In this document: one piece after another, positions 41,199 to 52,215 of the stretch
How the letters are laid out: every line of letters begins with the position of its first letter
Numbering within the stretch: position 1 is the stretch's first letter
Assembly (NCBI GenBank): GCA_036971715.1
Contig: JAVHJL010000012.1
Location: 1,550,001 to 1,614,000, forward strand
Direction of reading: 5' to 3'
Length of the DNA: 64,000 nucleotides
DNA from: Arthrobotrys musiformis
Lineage: Eukaryota > Ascomycota > Orbiliomycetes > Orbiliales > Orbiliaceae
The notes under the pieces: model-generated
Databases searched by the model: none
What the model saw: only the letters and a program-made list of their open reading frames with translations
What the model was told of the DNA's origin: nothing
Program-made: the position numbers and the translations under genes

Positions 41199-41849
41199 AT
41201 GGCCCACTCTCAGCTATTGGGGCTGCGAGAAAACCTCAAATGCTTCAAAAAAACAATTTCTCGAGTATTCTCATTTAAAAGATTTAGTAGGGGGGTATCT
41301 GGACTTGAGGAAAATAACAGAGATTGGGGTTTCTATTGCCAGACATCAAGCTTTGTCCCTGAATCGGGATCTGAAGATCCTTTTGATAACTGGAGCCCGA
41401 ATATATCCAGCTATAATATCAAAGGCACACCACGTTCTTCTGCATCGCAAATTAATAGATCCCCCGGAGAATTCACGGGAAAAAGAAGCGGAAATAAAAA
41501 TCCAGAAACTCTACATCTATCTTTCCTAGATATCTCACAGCAAGACCCCACAAACAAAATGTTCACGGCATATGTGGATTACGACAGGTCCGATTGCGAA
41601 GAGCCACAAAAAGCTCGTCGAGAGTCGACCTTATTACCAGAAACACCGTTTAAAGACCAAATTATTGCCTCAAGAGTTGGTTTCGGCTCTCAAAGCATCA
41701 ATCAGCTCCCCACACGATCTCGGCTCATCTTAGTTGATCACGCAGCAGGCATTGAATACGGACCTAGGGCATCAGAAGACCAGAGGGATGTCTTGGAACG
41801 TATATGCAGGATATCTAAAAATGTGACAAGACAAACTACTTTTTTTTGA
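41199..41849 (+). CDS. Unknown protein, 216 residues
   Basis: ATG at 41199 in a good context (cacaatATGGCC). Intact to TGA at 41847. Ser- and charge-rich, no signal peptide, no membrane segment. Segments such as DPFDNWSPNISSYN and EYGPRASEDQRDVLERICR look protein-like. A second frame (41155-41529) is open over part of the same stretch, so the choice of frame is not certain. It ends about 10 bp before the truncated copia element. Family not recognised. Confidence 0.4.
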   Translation: MAHSQLLGLRENLKCFKKTISRVFSFKRFSRGVSGLEENNRDWGFYCQTSSFVPESGSEDPFDNWSPNISSYNIKGTPRSSASQINRSPGEFTGKRSGNKNPETLHLSFLDISQQDPTNKMFTAYVDYDRSDCEEPQKARRESTLLPETPFKDQIIASRVGFGSQSINQLPTRSRLILVDHAAGIEYGPRASEDQRDVLERICRISKNVTRQTTFF

Positions 41850-42205
41850 AGGGGGGCAAGAGTATAGTGGCCGGGCCAGTATATTCGCATCTATATACTG
41901 CTTGTTTACGTGTGAAAACCCACCGGGTACCCATAGGTTTAGACTTAGGTGCCTTAGTAAGTTCACTCCACGTTCTATTTTCATAGAGCGAATTGATCTC
42001 TTTTTGTATAGCCTCATTCCATTCCTTGGATTCGGTAGAGGCCATGGCTTCCTTATAGGATTGAGGTAGGTTTAAGTCAATAGCTGCATCGTCTACCGTT
42101 ACTGGTGCAGTGGGTGGTATCCCAGAACCTTCGTTCTGGAGCCTTTGGGCCACAGCGGCACGAAACTTACGTGCTGCTTCAGTTTTGCGGACCTTGCCTG
42201 CCGTG

Positions 42206-43081
42206 TTAGTTTGCAGCCTCGATCCTCTGAAACCTACCGCTGCGTCGTAAGGCAACCTTCTCATCTGCAGGTTTCGCAGTAGGTTGTACAATCTCTTCCT
42301 CATCCTCTATAGGCTCTTGTGTAACAGGCTTAGGACCGTCGATATATACTGAGAATGACGGTCGTTTTGGTGCAAAATCTGCCGGTAGTGAGGTACCGAT
42401 GTATCCCTTCTCTTTATTGTAGAATTTCCTTTCATTCAGTGCCTTCAGAAGCGTAGTATCCTTAGGATCTAATGGCACCGGTATCAACGGGGCAGAGCCT
42501 GTATTAGGTCTCTTCCAGTTCCCAGGGAAGCAACTGTCGAATTGTTCTCTTGCAGGCGTAGAAATTTCCACGAAAACTACGTCGCGTACAATTGAGACCA
42601 CACGCCTTGTTATATTCCATACCCGGTACTTTTTAAGGCTATTGGTATAGCCTAGGAAGAACCCTTCCGGGCCCTGTGTTGACTGAGTACTTTCTGACGC
42701 CTTTCCTTGAGGATTGTGACGTACGCAGGCATCCAAATGGGTGCAGCCGACTGAAGTCTGCTGGTATTTTGTGTAATAGTTCATATGGAGCGTTGACTGT
42801 GGGGTAGGCAACCTGTTAATTACTGCACAGGCTGTGGATAGTGCCTCAAGCCAAAAGGCTTCCGGTAACCCAGACTCTATGAGCATGGTGGCTCCCAGTT
42901 CTCGTAAGGCCCTAATCGCACGTTCTGCGGTACCATTCTGTTCATGTGCATAAGGCGCTGAAGGTTCTAGTTCGATACCATATTTCAGGCAGAACTCCTG
43001 TATCTCCTCCTGTAGGAACTCCCTTGCATTGTCCAGTCGTACGCTCATAACCCTTGAGCCTAACCCAACCTTCCCTCCCAT
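42206..43081 (-). pseudogene. Copia integrase core, remaining open part
   Basis: 291 codons with the second Asp (RLDNAREF) and the Glu (QNGTAERA) of the integrase triad, then the C-terminal domain (FFLGYTNSLKKYRVWN, ISTPAREQFDS). The first Asp is in another frame upstream (IHIDVVGPF near 43270), so the enzyme is split. The end is charged (EPIEDEEEIVQP). Confidence 0.8.
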
Positions 43082-43466
43082 CCCTACTACGTCCTGAATG
43101 AATCGAGTACGATATTAACTTCTCTGCACGAAGAACCGTATCCACTTCACGCCAGTGGCTTCGTCTACGATTATAAGTGCATATTTGGCCTGTTCGTGCA
43201 ACTTATTCGTCGGACCCAGGTGACGTTTATGTAGTGAGGCTGTTTGGAACGGACCTACTACGTCTATATGAATACGTTCGAGGGATTGTGACTTCTTATC
43301 AGTAGTGGGACCCGTATTTCGATGCACAGTGCTCTTTCCTAGGGCACATGGCTCACAGATAGGATTACTCTGCTTATTAGGAGGTACTCCCCAGCTTGAG
43401 CCATGACTCTACGTACTGTTCGCCACCCTATATGGCCTAGTTTCCTATGCCAACGCAACATCTGTG

Positions 43467-43874
43467 TTACTTCGGTGTGGGGGTACGTTCTGTCATATCC
43501 TTAGGTGCTGCCACTGCCGCTAGGGCCATAGCCTCAGTTATGAACGTGAGACGGTCAGGTTTCTCCTGATCTGGTTCCTGCATGCTTCTCAGCATGTAGA
43601 GCCTTATGGCTGGGTCGTAGGAGGGGCGCGCCATAAGGAAGTCTCCCTCCTGTATGACAACTTGGTTAGGATGGAACAGTACGCTTACGCCGCTGTCCAT
43701 TAGTTTCTGTACTGAACAGAGGTTCAGTGCCATCCTAGGCGCATAGAGCACTTCTTGTACTGCCAGGTGACAATAAGGGGTCACAATGACGACCTCACCG
43801 TAACCCAGGGCCGGTACCTTGGAGTCATCTCCTAATTTTATGTCTCTATCATGGTGAAGGGTACATATGAGCCT
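43467..43874 (-). pseudogene. Copia protease C-terminal region
   Basis: In the same frame as the protease start, after a TGA at 43875-43877 where Arg is plausible (CGA). Contains KLGDDSKVPALGYG, VQEVLYAPRMALNLCSV and a poorly conserved linker to the integrase. Confidence 0.75.
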
Positions 43875-44327
43875 TCAGTGAATAGTGAATGAGGCCATTT
43901 TGTTACAGATCCAGTCGCTTGCGCCTGAATCGAGATACCATGCAACAGGTGGGGTAGGATTCCTCGTTTTGGCAGTCACGCTTGCAGTATATGAGGTATA
44001 TACGTCACGTAGTTCGTGCACAGCGGAACAGGTAACAACTTTGGTATTGATTCCCCAGTTCTTAGGCCTGGGCGCATACCCAGTGGCCGCACTGGCGCTA
44101 TCGTTTGACGCCAGTTCCACTTCCGGTAGGGCGCCTACCCAGTTACTCTGCGCTGCGTCGACGTAGCACCGCAGCGCTATCTCCACGGTCTGGTTGGTTC
44201 GTTCTGACTGCCCGTCTGCAGACGGGTGCCATGCGGTGGTTGTGAGGCACTTAGCACCGGCTAACTTAAACAACCCTTGCCATAGTTTCCCAAGGAAGAT
44301 CGTCCCCCGGTCTGATATCAGTATCAA
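43875..44327 (-). pseudogene. Gypsy integrase core fused in frame to copia protease
   Basis: The first 85 residues are Ty3/gypsy integrase (LISDRGTIFLGKLWQ, TAWHPSADGQSERTNQTVE; the second Asp and Glu of the triad), ending near ATGYAP. From about 44070 on, the residues are copia protease (WYLDSGASDWIC). The boundary is seamless in frame, giving a 150-codon chimeric ORF. Since both elements are truncated here, it marks an insertion or recombination junction and is not a designed gene. Confidence 0.85.
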
Positions 44328-44714
44328 AGGCCAGTCTCAGCGGCGGTAAACGTTAGAGTAGTAGGCCGCGGCCCACTCTTCCTCCTTTCAGGTCTCCTTA
44401 CCTTCCACCAGAATTACCGCCTTGGAGAACTTGTCTGTTACCGTTAGGATTGTACCGAAAATGTCGAGGTGGTTGGCCTTGTGCGACTTCGGTAACTTGG
44501 TTATAAAATCCAACGTTACCGTCCGGAACGGCTGTTCTGGCGTCCTAATCAGTTGCAGGGCGCCGTACGGCTTGTGGCGGTGGGTCCGGTTGCGCCCGCA
44601 CCCGGGGCATCATTTTATGTACCCCAGCACGGATCCGCCCATTTTGGGCCAGTAGAAGTGCGCAAGTAGATCGTGGGTGCGCTGAACGCCTGGGTGACCC
44701 GTTGCATCGTGGGC
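44328..44714 (-). pseudogene. Gypsy integrase zinc-binding region and start of core
   Basis: After a TAG at 44715-44717 (CAG expected) the frame continues with AHDATGHPGVQRTH and a CPGCGRNRTHRH motif, the HHCC domain, and TVTLDFITKLP, which holds the first Asp of the integrase triad. TGA stops interrupt it near 44614 and 44396. Confidence 0.8.
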
Positions 44715-45851
44715 CTAGTGCAGGACTGCCTGTCTTAGGCGCCTGTTATTCGGTACGTACAACCTTCTTGTCCCCCTGTGCTTATCGTTAAAATAGATTA
44801 AACGGTTACCCATGTTCAAGCCATGGTCTTCTTCGGCACCACCGTTACCACCAAAAACAACTTCCTCACTACCTTCCCCCAACAGTAAGTCCAACATCGT
44901 AGATATCGTCGTCATTTTCGTTATATCCTCCAGAGCCTTATGGTCGGTGAACACAATCGTCTCCGATTGTTCCACCCAGTGACCAATTTTTTTAACTGCC
45001 CACACTAACCCACTGAATTCTAGGTCGGTTGGCCAGTACTTGGCTTGCGCGGCGGTATTCTGTTTACTCAGGAACAGAATTGGTACCAAATCCATGGCCT
45101 TAGGGTCATCATCCTTAACGGACGGCAGCACAGACGGCGCGGCAACGGGCAACGTTGGGTTTTCTCCTGCCCTGGGGCGCTCCCTTCTCTGGTATACAGC
45201 CACTCCGGTCCCCCAAGCCTTAGAGGAGTCTACGTAGACATATAACCTTTCACCCCTTCGATAGTGGGCTAAGGTGGCCGGTAGTGCCTCCTTTAGGTCA
45301 GTAAACACCTTCCTCTCTTCACTGGTAAGTTGTACCCTTGTCCTAGTTGCAAACAACTTTCTGGCCCTGCCCTTACTCGGTGCCTTCTTCAGCAGCGCCG
45401 TTTTCAACCGTTGTAGAGGTTGTGCCCTTTGGGCGAAGAAAGGAATTAATGAGCGGTGCCAACCAATGGCGCCTAGGAAGTGCTCTAGGTCGTTGACGTT
45501 CTCCGGTTCGGCCAGGGCCCTAACCGCCTTTGCCCGCTGGTCGGTTGTCGCCAGACCGAAGCTGTTAACATTACAACCAAGTAGTTGAACGCTATTGTAT
45601 GCTATATAGCACTTTGCGGCGGACAACGTTATACCTGTATCGGACAGAACAAAGAACACCTCGTCTAGATGCAGTAAGTGGTCCCCAAAGCACTCTGAGT
45701 AGACGACGACGTCGTCTATGTAACAGTTCATGATGCGCCACAGGCGGCCCCTGAATATCCTGTCCATTAACTTCTGCTGGTGCGTAACAGAACGTTTGAA
45801 CCCCATGGGGGCGACAGTGAATTGTTCATGGCCACGGTGGCTGAAAAGCAC
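44715..45851 (-). pseudogene. Gypsy reverse transcriptase and RNase H, internally deleted
   Basis: 378 open codons. The RT palm has normal Tyr-Ile-Asp-Asp (near 45715), followed by LSDTGITLSAAKCYIAYN and the thumb HFLGAIGWHRSLIPFF. RNase H has YVDSSKAWGTGVAVYQ and FTDHKALEDITK. After MTTISTM about 115 codons present in copy 1 are missing and the frame goes directly to LDLLLGEGSEE, so the RNase H end and connection region are lost. RT fingers upstream of the HRGHEQF box are missing. Confidence 0.85.
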
Positions 45852-45887
45852 GCCAATAGCCCAAAATCGAGCCCAATGTCATGCCGT
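45852..45887 (+). repeat. MITE terminal repeat at the gypsy junction
   Basis: cgccaatagcccaaaatcga then gcccaatgtcatgcc matches the right end of the MITE at 39261-39481, with five or six changes. It marks the breakpoint that removed the upstream part of the gypsy copy. Confidence 0.6.
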
Positions 45888-47079
45888 AGGTTTTAAAATC
45901 CTATTTTCTACACTAGATGTGGTTTAATAATTCGCGCTGATGGTGTGATTCGCCTCACCGTTACGTTACGTAGGCTGCAGTTTTATAAGTTTAGCCTTTC
46001 CACATGCACATGGACGAGACTCGCTTCGCCTTTAAAGCTTTCCTTATTCTTTCTTGGATTTCAGAATACAACCTTCGGACCAAACCCCCATAACTTGGAA
46101 AAATTCTACTATAGATTGTATCTATAAAAATCCACAAAGAGGTACACCCGCTTTTCAAGGGTTTAGGGCGTTCAAATAAGACTAACGAGCTAGCGCCAAG
46201 TAGCCGCATTAGCATGTATCTGCCCGTGCATTGTATATGGGAGAATCTCCAGCAGCCTCGGTACTTTCATCAACGGGCAGAAAGCAATAGTTCCTTCATC
46301 CTCGGTTTGCAATTCTTCCTGCGTCTATTTCTGCCTAGCATCTTTTGCTGGCCTACACTGGATGGAACATTGCATGTTGTTGTGTGGTAAAGATCTTTAG
46401 TAAGGGTTGGTGATAGAAGGTGTAATTAAGGTGACTGGTGATGAGTGGTAAAGGAGAAGTAGGAATAAGAAAGGATGGATGAAGGAGGAATAAGGATGAA
46501 GGAAGGAGGAGGAAGGATGATGAAGGAAGAAGGAGAAAGAGAAAGGAAGGAAGGAATATAGGCAGGGGAAAGTAACAGATTTCTGGTATCTGAATAATGG
46601 AATTATTTTAGAAACTTATGTTATGAGGGGTAGGTATTATGGCATGTTTACGGCGGACGTACCCTTAGGTTGATCCTAACTTGTAAGCAGAATTCAAGCG
46701 AGCGCCCAGAGAGGAACATCACCAGGCAGTGGATGTAACTGGCTTGCAATTGATTAGTATGGTGGCTGGTGCTAATTTATGAGGCGGGTCTTAGATCTAA
46801 TAGCAGGGACACTATGAGTTTAGTCTATTGTGAACTGTGTAGAGCGATTAGTAATTGGTTCGCGGGAAAGTTTATTTTGGTATGAAGGGTGTGAAGACAG
46901 GGTATATCTTGGAACATAAGATGTAGGTAGGTCCATTGGTAGCCTCAAATCCGAGCAGATACGTTGATACGTAAGTGCTTAAATAGATTGTAAATACATA
47001 CATAGGTAAGTAAGGGGGTAGTGATAGTTATTGATAGTAAGTGTTCAAGTAAACAGGTAAGGTATCCACTGGGGGTTAT
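45888..47079. other. Non-coding with purine tract
   Basis: 46430-46570 is nearly all purine on the plus strand (gga/gaa/aga words), a simple-sequence tract. No gene seen. Confidence 0.45.
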
Positions 47080-48060
47080 GAAAAGTGTAGGCTACACCTT
47101 CATAAAGTGTAGTGTACACTTACAATCGGAAAGGTGTACTTTTGAGGTGGACAGCCTTAGTGACGTAGTCGTCGATTGTTTCATCTACTGTCATGAACAA
47201 ATTATCCAATTGCATTTCGTAACGGCATTTTCCTTTGTCATTCTGTACCTGCCATACGGTTTTGATGTCTGCCCATAAGTCAAAAGGGTCCTCTTCCATA
47301 GAGCGGAATCTCGTCTATAGGCTGGATTCTATGTTTTCGATAATATATGTAGAACAATCCAACCTTGCGGCCTACTCACTTTCGTACTTCTTGAATTCCG
47401 CAGCTGGCAGTTTGGTCCTGTCCTTTTTATTAAGTTTAGTACCTTGTTCTTAAAAATATGGCAACTATCTTAGGTGTTTTATGTTATGTTTCACTAAGAT
47501 TCACCATTAAAGGTAATTATCCTGCTTGAGAATTATTTGTTTCAGTTGGTAGATACGCAATTGTGTAGGTTGTGATGTGGAGTTACTTGGTTCACCTGTA
47601 GCATCTGCTATACTAACTGGCCTGAATCTAGGACTTCTTCGTTGTTCTCTTTCTTCATGAATCTACTTTTGTGTCCAGTTTCTAAATCGCTATTCAGAGC
47701 CTGGTAACTCAGGATCTTCTTCTATTGGGCTATCTATTTCCCTTCGAAACTGCCTTACTGCTTCAGTAGTTAAGGCATATCTGGTTTATTCGTGATAATT
47801 TTCATAGTTGAGATCTTCTTATATACACTTAGGTGTTCTAGAAGTTCTAAATAGGTCCGGTAAATCGAAGAGGTTATTTCTAGAAAGGATAAGATCCGTA
47901 AGTTGTTCTCCGGGTTGTAGAGACTATGCTCTAGTAACTGGTAGGCGTTGATTTCCAATTGATGTTCTATTATGACTTTGTTGTTGAATTTCTCTTTCTG
48001 TTTCTGGGTTTTTTTGAGCCCTTCATCCGCGAGATTGTGAAGTTTCACACCTCCGGGCTC
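47080..48060 (-). pseudogene. Copia-type Gag relic
   Basis: Minus strand, three frames in sequence. 48048-47770 is a coding-like N-terminal part (KLHNLADEGLKKTQKQK). About 47760-47520 has SPRFRPVSIADATGE and QLKQIILKQDNYL, the last resembling the Gag 'NY..W' start. About 47450-47090 has LPAAEFKKYESE, DPFDLWADIKTVW and FMTVDETIDDYV, the usual middle of copia Gag. Many stops. A GC-palindrome-rich stretch follows at 48120-48300. Confidence 0.5.
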
Positions 48061-48312
48061 ATAACCTGTTATACGTAGAACGTAGGTGTAAGGTGAGGAA
48101 TAATGGAATTCGATAGTAGGCTATACTACGGCCTCAATGGGCTCTCTTATATACACAGTAGGCATCATGTGTAGGCTGCCCCTGTAGAGCCTACAGGGCC
48201 TATAGGCCTATGCCTGTGTATCCTAGGTCACGTTATAGGCCGGTGATACCGGGCCTAAGGTCGGTGGTTACTTATCCCCGACCTACCTATATGGATAGCC
48301 TCAACACTTGCA
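48061..48312. other. Possible LTR-like flank
   Basis: Contains palindromic words (gggcctataggcctatg, 48208-48224) similar in style to the copia LTR at 22.8 kb. No second copy found, so this is only a suggestion. Confidence 0.3.
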
Positions 48313-48983
48313 ATGTCTCGCAAGGACGACGATAAAATTGAAATTGAGGCAGATGTAATCATGCTCCAGACATCTTTGAGGATAAAAACCCCGTGTTACA
48401 TTGAGTCGGAGGAGCAGAAGTACTGGTATGAATGTTTTATTCGGGTAAGTAGCTCTTTGTTAGTTCTTTATAGCCTCTTTTATTAAAGAGAGACACGAAA
48501 GGGACGAGATTTTCAGTGGTAATGGCGAATGCTATATGGCATGGCAATGGGAAATGTTTATTTCGTATCATACCCTCAAATCCGGCCCGACATCCTGTCG
48601 AACTTAAGTTCCGTGCGGCGATAGAGGGAATTCAAAAAAAGAATGACTTAGAGGATATTACTACTGATTTACCGATTTACGTGAGCCGTCCATTCCGCAT
48701 CGGCACAAGTCTCTTGCGGGTTTCTTTTTTACGCCAAGCCCGTATTACCGAACTCCTCAGCTTCGACCCAACCCGGGTGATAGTGAAAATAGAGAGAATT
48801 CTTCTTATCATCAAAAGCGTGAACATGGTGTATGGGGTTGCTCGTGTTAGAAGCGTGGCGGAGGCGAACCGTTTTAGCCACATAGATTGTGGCTTGACAA
48901 CACCGTCCTGGCGCGAGCGCTTCTTATCAAGTTGCCGATGCCCTCTTCCCTCTCCCCGCCCTGTTGGTAACTTTTTTGGGTAG
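48313..48983 (+). CDS. Unknown two-exon gene
   Basis: Proposed join 48313-48444 and 48489-48983. Exon 1 (44 codons) starts at ATG 48313 with SRKDDDKIEIEADVIMLQ and ends at a perfect GTAAGT donor in phase 0. The 44-bp intron ending TTAAAG keeps the frame open into exon 2 (RDTKGTRFSVVMANAIWH). An alternative acceptor at 48516 would bring a stop. The total is 208 codons. The protein is basic with hydrophobic patches and has no recognised domain. Its end is 14 bp from the end of the convergent FHA-kinase gene. Confidence 0.4.
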
Positions 48984-48997
48984 GTCCAATATTGCGG

Positions 48998-51144
48998 CTA
49001 ACTCACGTATTCGTCTGGTATAGCGCGAGTTGGCCTTGCCCCCGCAGATGCCCCCTTTTTTTTAGCTGACGGGGCCGTCTTTCTAGCTAGCACGGCGCCC
49101 TCCCTACAGACCTTCGACCCCTGGGCTGACGGTTCACAAATCGTTGCTAGCTCATCGCCTAGATCTTCTTGGCTCAAGGGGGTCAAATCTTCTTCTGGGA
49201 AAGCGCTTTTGGGACGTAGCATGGAAACAAGCGCGCGCGGCGGATGTGAGGAACTCTTATCTTTCTGGAAGGTGGGTCCTGTATCAGTAGCAGTGGCGGC
49301 GGCATCTCTGGGCGCATAATGGCTATTGTTGGGGTCCTCTACTCCTGTGGTAGGAGAGTACTCCAAGTAGTGGGTGCTTGACAGGGAACCTTCACAATTG
49401 TTATCACCACCTGCTACTTCAGTGACGGCAATGGCGGAGTGATGTGTCTAAAGTGGAGAACTACTTCTGATTATAGGGATACTACCGACTTCTGTTGTTA
49501 ACTGAAATCGATGACTCCAATATTGAAGGTGTATCATCACTATTTAAAACTACTATCAAAGGAATTTCACTAGTCTGGCTCTCTGGAATGAGGATGGATG
49601 ATGACGTAGAGTTCAGATCCCCATTTTCGGGGGTCTGGAACCGTAGTTCCATAGTTATCGAGTCCTTTGCAAACTCATTACGCAGCGCCTGGGACTTTTG
49701 GAAGCATTGGCGTATTGTCCATCGTTTCTTTATATCAGGAGTGACTGTATTAGCGATGATCCTAGATAGAGCCTGTGGGAACCTCAAGTGGCCAACCTTT
49801 TTCCCTTCATTTATTGCTATATATGCGGCCGGATCGCCGCCGACGGGACACTGCCATTGTCTCGTAAAAAGACAGGAGTATAACTCCGATAGAACAGATA
49901 TCAACCAACTTGGATTTGTAGAAACTACCTTTTCCGGCTTGGTTAGGGATTGTTTCAGGAGCTGCGAAGACATCAGTCCTAACCATATCATTGCTATACC
50001 CCTCCTTCATAGCGCTCTTAAAGTCGCATATATGCAGTAAAACAGGGTTCCTCGAAGAGACAAGGAGGTTAGTGGTATTTAGATCGCGGTAGGCTATACA
50101 GAAAAAATGCAAAAAATCTACGGCACCGATTATCTGGCCGGCCGCGTAGATTTTTTGCTTTTCTAGCCAGCTAACGCAGTTATGTTGGGATAAATCAGCG
50201 TAGGGCGCGGCTGGCGTCGACATGTATATTTCGTGATCCAAATCGATCACATGATGGATTCGTATGATATTTTCCTGTGAAATCATCAGAAACGTTCTTA
50301 GTTACGGGACCGGTATCCTTGTAGTTGGCGGTTGTAATAGTATGTATGTACATACATACATGTCGTAGAGATTGCAAAAAATATATTTCTTTGTTTTGGG
50401 GATTTCGTTTGGCTATATGCCCGAACTTTCGAGAGTATTTTGCCTTATATTGGTTTCTAGTAGATAATCGGAATACATCGAACATGGTTCTCGCCGGTAT
50501 TTGCCATCGTTTGCTTTTATCGATCTTCCTATCGATACTATAACCGTCAATAACGACTGGGTCGAGAGATGGCGTTAGTGGGATTAGGTAGCCGGTAGCG
50601 GAGATAGTTTCTGGCGCGGCAATTAAACATCGCTTCTTATGATCCTCAACATCTCTCGGTATTACGGTAAAGAAGTTAATTCCTGGGAGGGTTATTTGCG
50701 TTTGTTGATTTAATAGCCTTCGAAATTCCTCGTTTGACCAAATACCATCCCCTGCCGGATGAAAGTTCCCTTCTGGGAGAGGTTTTTTATAGCCAATTCC
50801 CCAGTCCCCCTATTGACGCTAATAACGAAATGGATTTTGCTAATGAGTCGGCTGTTGGCGGCAGCCTCCCCAAGGAAAATATCGGCCATTTCTCCATAGC
50901 CAAATACCCATCCTAATGTCGAGCTCTTAGGTGGGTTCTCACGAGATAATACGCGGATGGCATTCTCTTTTACTGACGGGTTTGCCATTGCAATCGACCG
51001 GGCATATTTACTGTTTGATAGGTGTTGAATACAATCGGAGGATTCGGTGGAGCCTTGTGCCGCAAAAAGATATAGAAGGTCGCCAGACTGTACCTCTGAT
51101 TTGGGTAGGCAGCGGGGTTTGGAAGAGACATCGTGGGCTATCAA
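48998..51144 (-). pseudogene. FHA-domain Ser/Thr protein kinase (Rad53/Cds1-like architecture), two introns, two frameshifts
   Basis: The FHA domain is at about 51030-50760: VFGYGEMADIFLG, SRLISKIHFVIS, NLSQKGTFI. The kinase follows: KYSRKFGHIAKRNPQNKEIYFLQSL, intron 1 (50275-50359, GTATGT..CACAG, phase 0), ENIIRIHHVIDLDHEIY, catalytic loop Tyr-Arg-Asp-Leu-Asn-Thr-Thr-Asn, Asp-Phe-Lys in place of Asp-Phe-Gly, and FAAPE. Intron 2 is 49448-49502 (GTTAAC..TTTAG). Exon 3 is a Ser/Pro/Lys-rich tail. Frame breaks occur near 50756 (a G run) and near 49850. The His-to-Tyr, Lys-to-Asn and Gly-to-Lys changes suggest weak or no catalysis. Known relatives act in DNA-damage signalling. No clear ATG upstream of 51144; ATG at about 51009 is possible. 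Confidence 0.7.
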
Positions 51145-52019
51145 TTGTCTTGTCGTTTGTATTGCTCTGGTCCGTGATTATTTAACGGTATATTTTCCTT
51201 AGAAAGGTCTAAGATGACGGTTGTCAGCTAGACAAACTGTCGTTTATACCGCTAACCGAGACCATGGGGCTAGTCAGGACGATCCTACTTGAGCGGGGCC
51301 GCTCCGTTTCCTAGCTGGCTTGGCCCGTTTCCTAGCTAGCCGTCGCCCACACCCCACTGGATTGGGGCCGTATATCTTCACATGCGAGTTGAGTTGGGTT
51401 CGCATGTTGTACCTATTACTACGGAGTATAGGTCGAAGTATTCCCCCGACCGGTCGTGACCGGGGTGCCGGCATATCTCTGCGTCGGCGACCGCCCCTTC
51501 GTTAGGGATATATATACAGGTTGTAAGGTTGATGAGCTCTCTTGAATTGTGTATCCTTTTGTAGACTCGTCCTTAGAATGTTTGGTTTGTGCGATGATAC
51601 TGGGAAAATTTCGAAGTTCGTATAGTTTCGTCAATAGCGGTTTTCATATCTTCGACTAAAGATTTGGGCATTTCCTCCTCGACATAGAACGATAGCGATC
51701 TTGCAAGCGCAAAAGCGTCAACAGGTTAGCTAAATTGACAACTATGGTGATCCTCTGGCGTCGACATACCGCGGACCTTAGAGCCAGTGTATATTGTGAA
51801 GAGATATCTTCGTCGAAAGAAGCGATGTACTACGCGTACCGTGAATCGATGGACTGATCAATGGTGATGTGATGATGGAACACGACCTTTCCGCATGAAG
51901 ACTCATACGAAAATAGTTGGTTCAAATGCCAAGGCTGAGACTATGCATCCAACATCCAATAGAAGTGCCTGGAGGCTATCCATATAACGTTCAAAAATGA
52001 AAAAAAGTCATTCGTCTGT
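51145..52019. other. Non-coding
   Basis: 5' flanks of the divergent kinase and integrase genes. A phrase (gtttcctagct) is duplicated at 51307 and 51331. No gene seen. Confidence 0.35.
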
Positions 52020-52062
52020 TTTTACATGCGGATTTTTTTTTTTACATGCGGATTTTTTTTCC
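52020..52062 (+). repeat. Direct duplication with T runs
   Basis: Two copies of a tttacatgcggattttttt phrase in tandem. Confidence 0.85.
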
Positions 52063-52215
52063 CACGCGTATTGTTTCCATTGTCCCAGCCCAGCAGCTGA
52101 ACCCGTGACCATCAATTTACAACACTTCTCAACGCCCTATCAACCAACTCAACCTCAGGCTCCCGATCACGTTCGATACCGATCTATCCCGACCTCATTC
52201 ATCGTCCCAGAACCA

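Larger units (their letters stand above)
41855..44070 (-). mobile_element. Copia fragment (protease to start of RT), broken
   Basis: Minus strand: protease WYLDSGASDWIC (about 43920), LYAPRMALNLCSVQKL, pre-integrase RWHRKLGHIGWR (43.43 kb), integrase HIDVVGPF, SVRLDNAREF and QNGTAERA, then the RT start YKEAMASTESKEWNEAI and MGTRWVFTRK. It lacks Gag, the RT core, RNase H and LTRs. Stops and frameshifts fall near 43.87, 43.4, 43.1 and 42.25 kb. Related to, but clearly different from, the element at 22.8 kb. Confidence 0.85.
44071..45851 (-). mobile_element. Ty3/gypsy fragment, paralog of 1-4842
   Basis: RT palm to integrase on the minus strand. Its 5' end abuts a MITE end at 45852 and its 3' end abuts copia near 44070. 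It keeps RT residues that copy 1 has lost but lacks others (an in-frame internal deletion). Confidence 0.88.

Noticed and set aside
45040..45588. Plus-strand ORFs opposite gypsy RT/RNase H
   Set aside because: Shadows of the minus-strand RT/RNase H frame.
48061..48312. Second copia LTR
   Set aside because: Style of palindromic words is similar but no partner copy or TG..CA borders could be fixed.
50338..50362. Palindrome tatgtatgtacatacataca as a regulatory site
   Set aside because: It lies at the 5' end of intron 1 of the kinase gene and is a simple ATGT/ACAT repeat.
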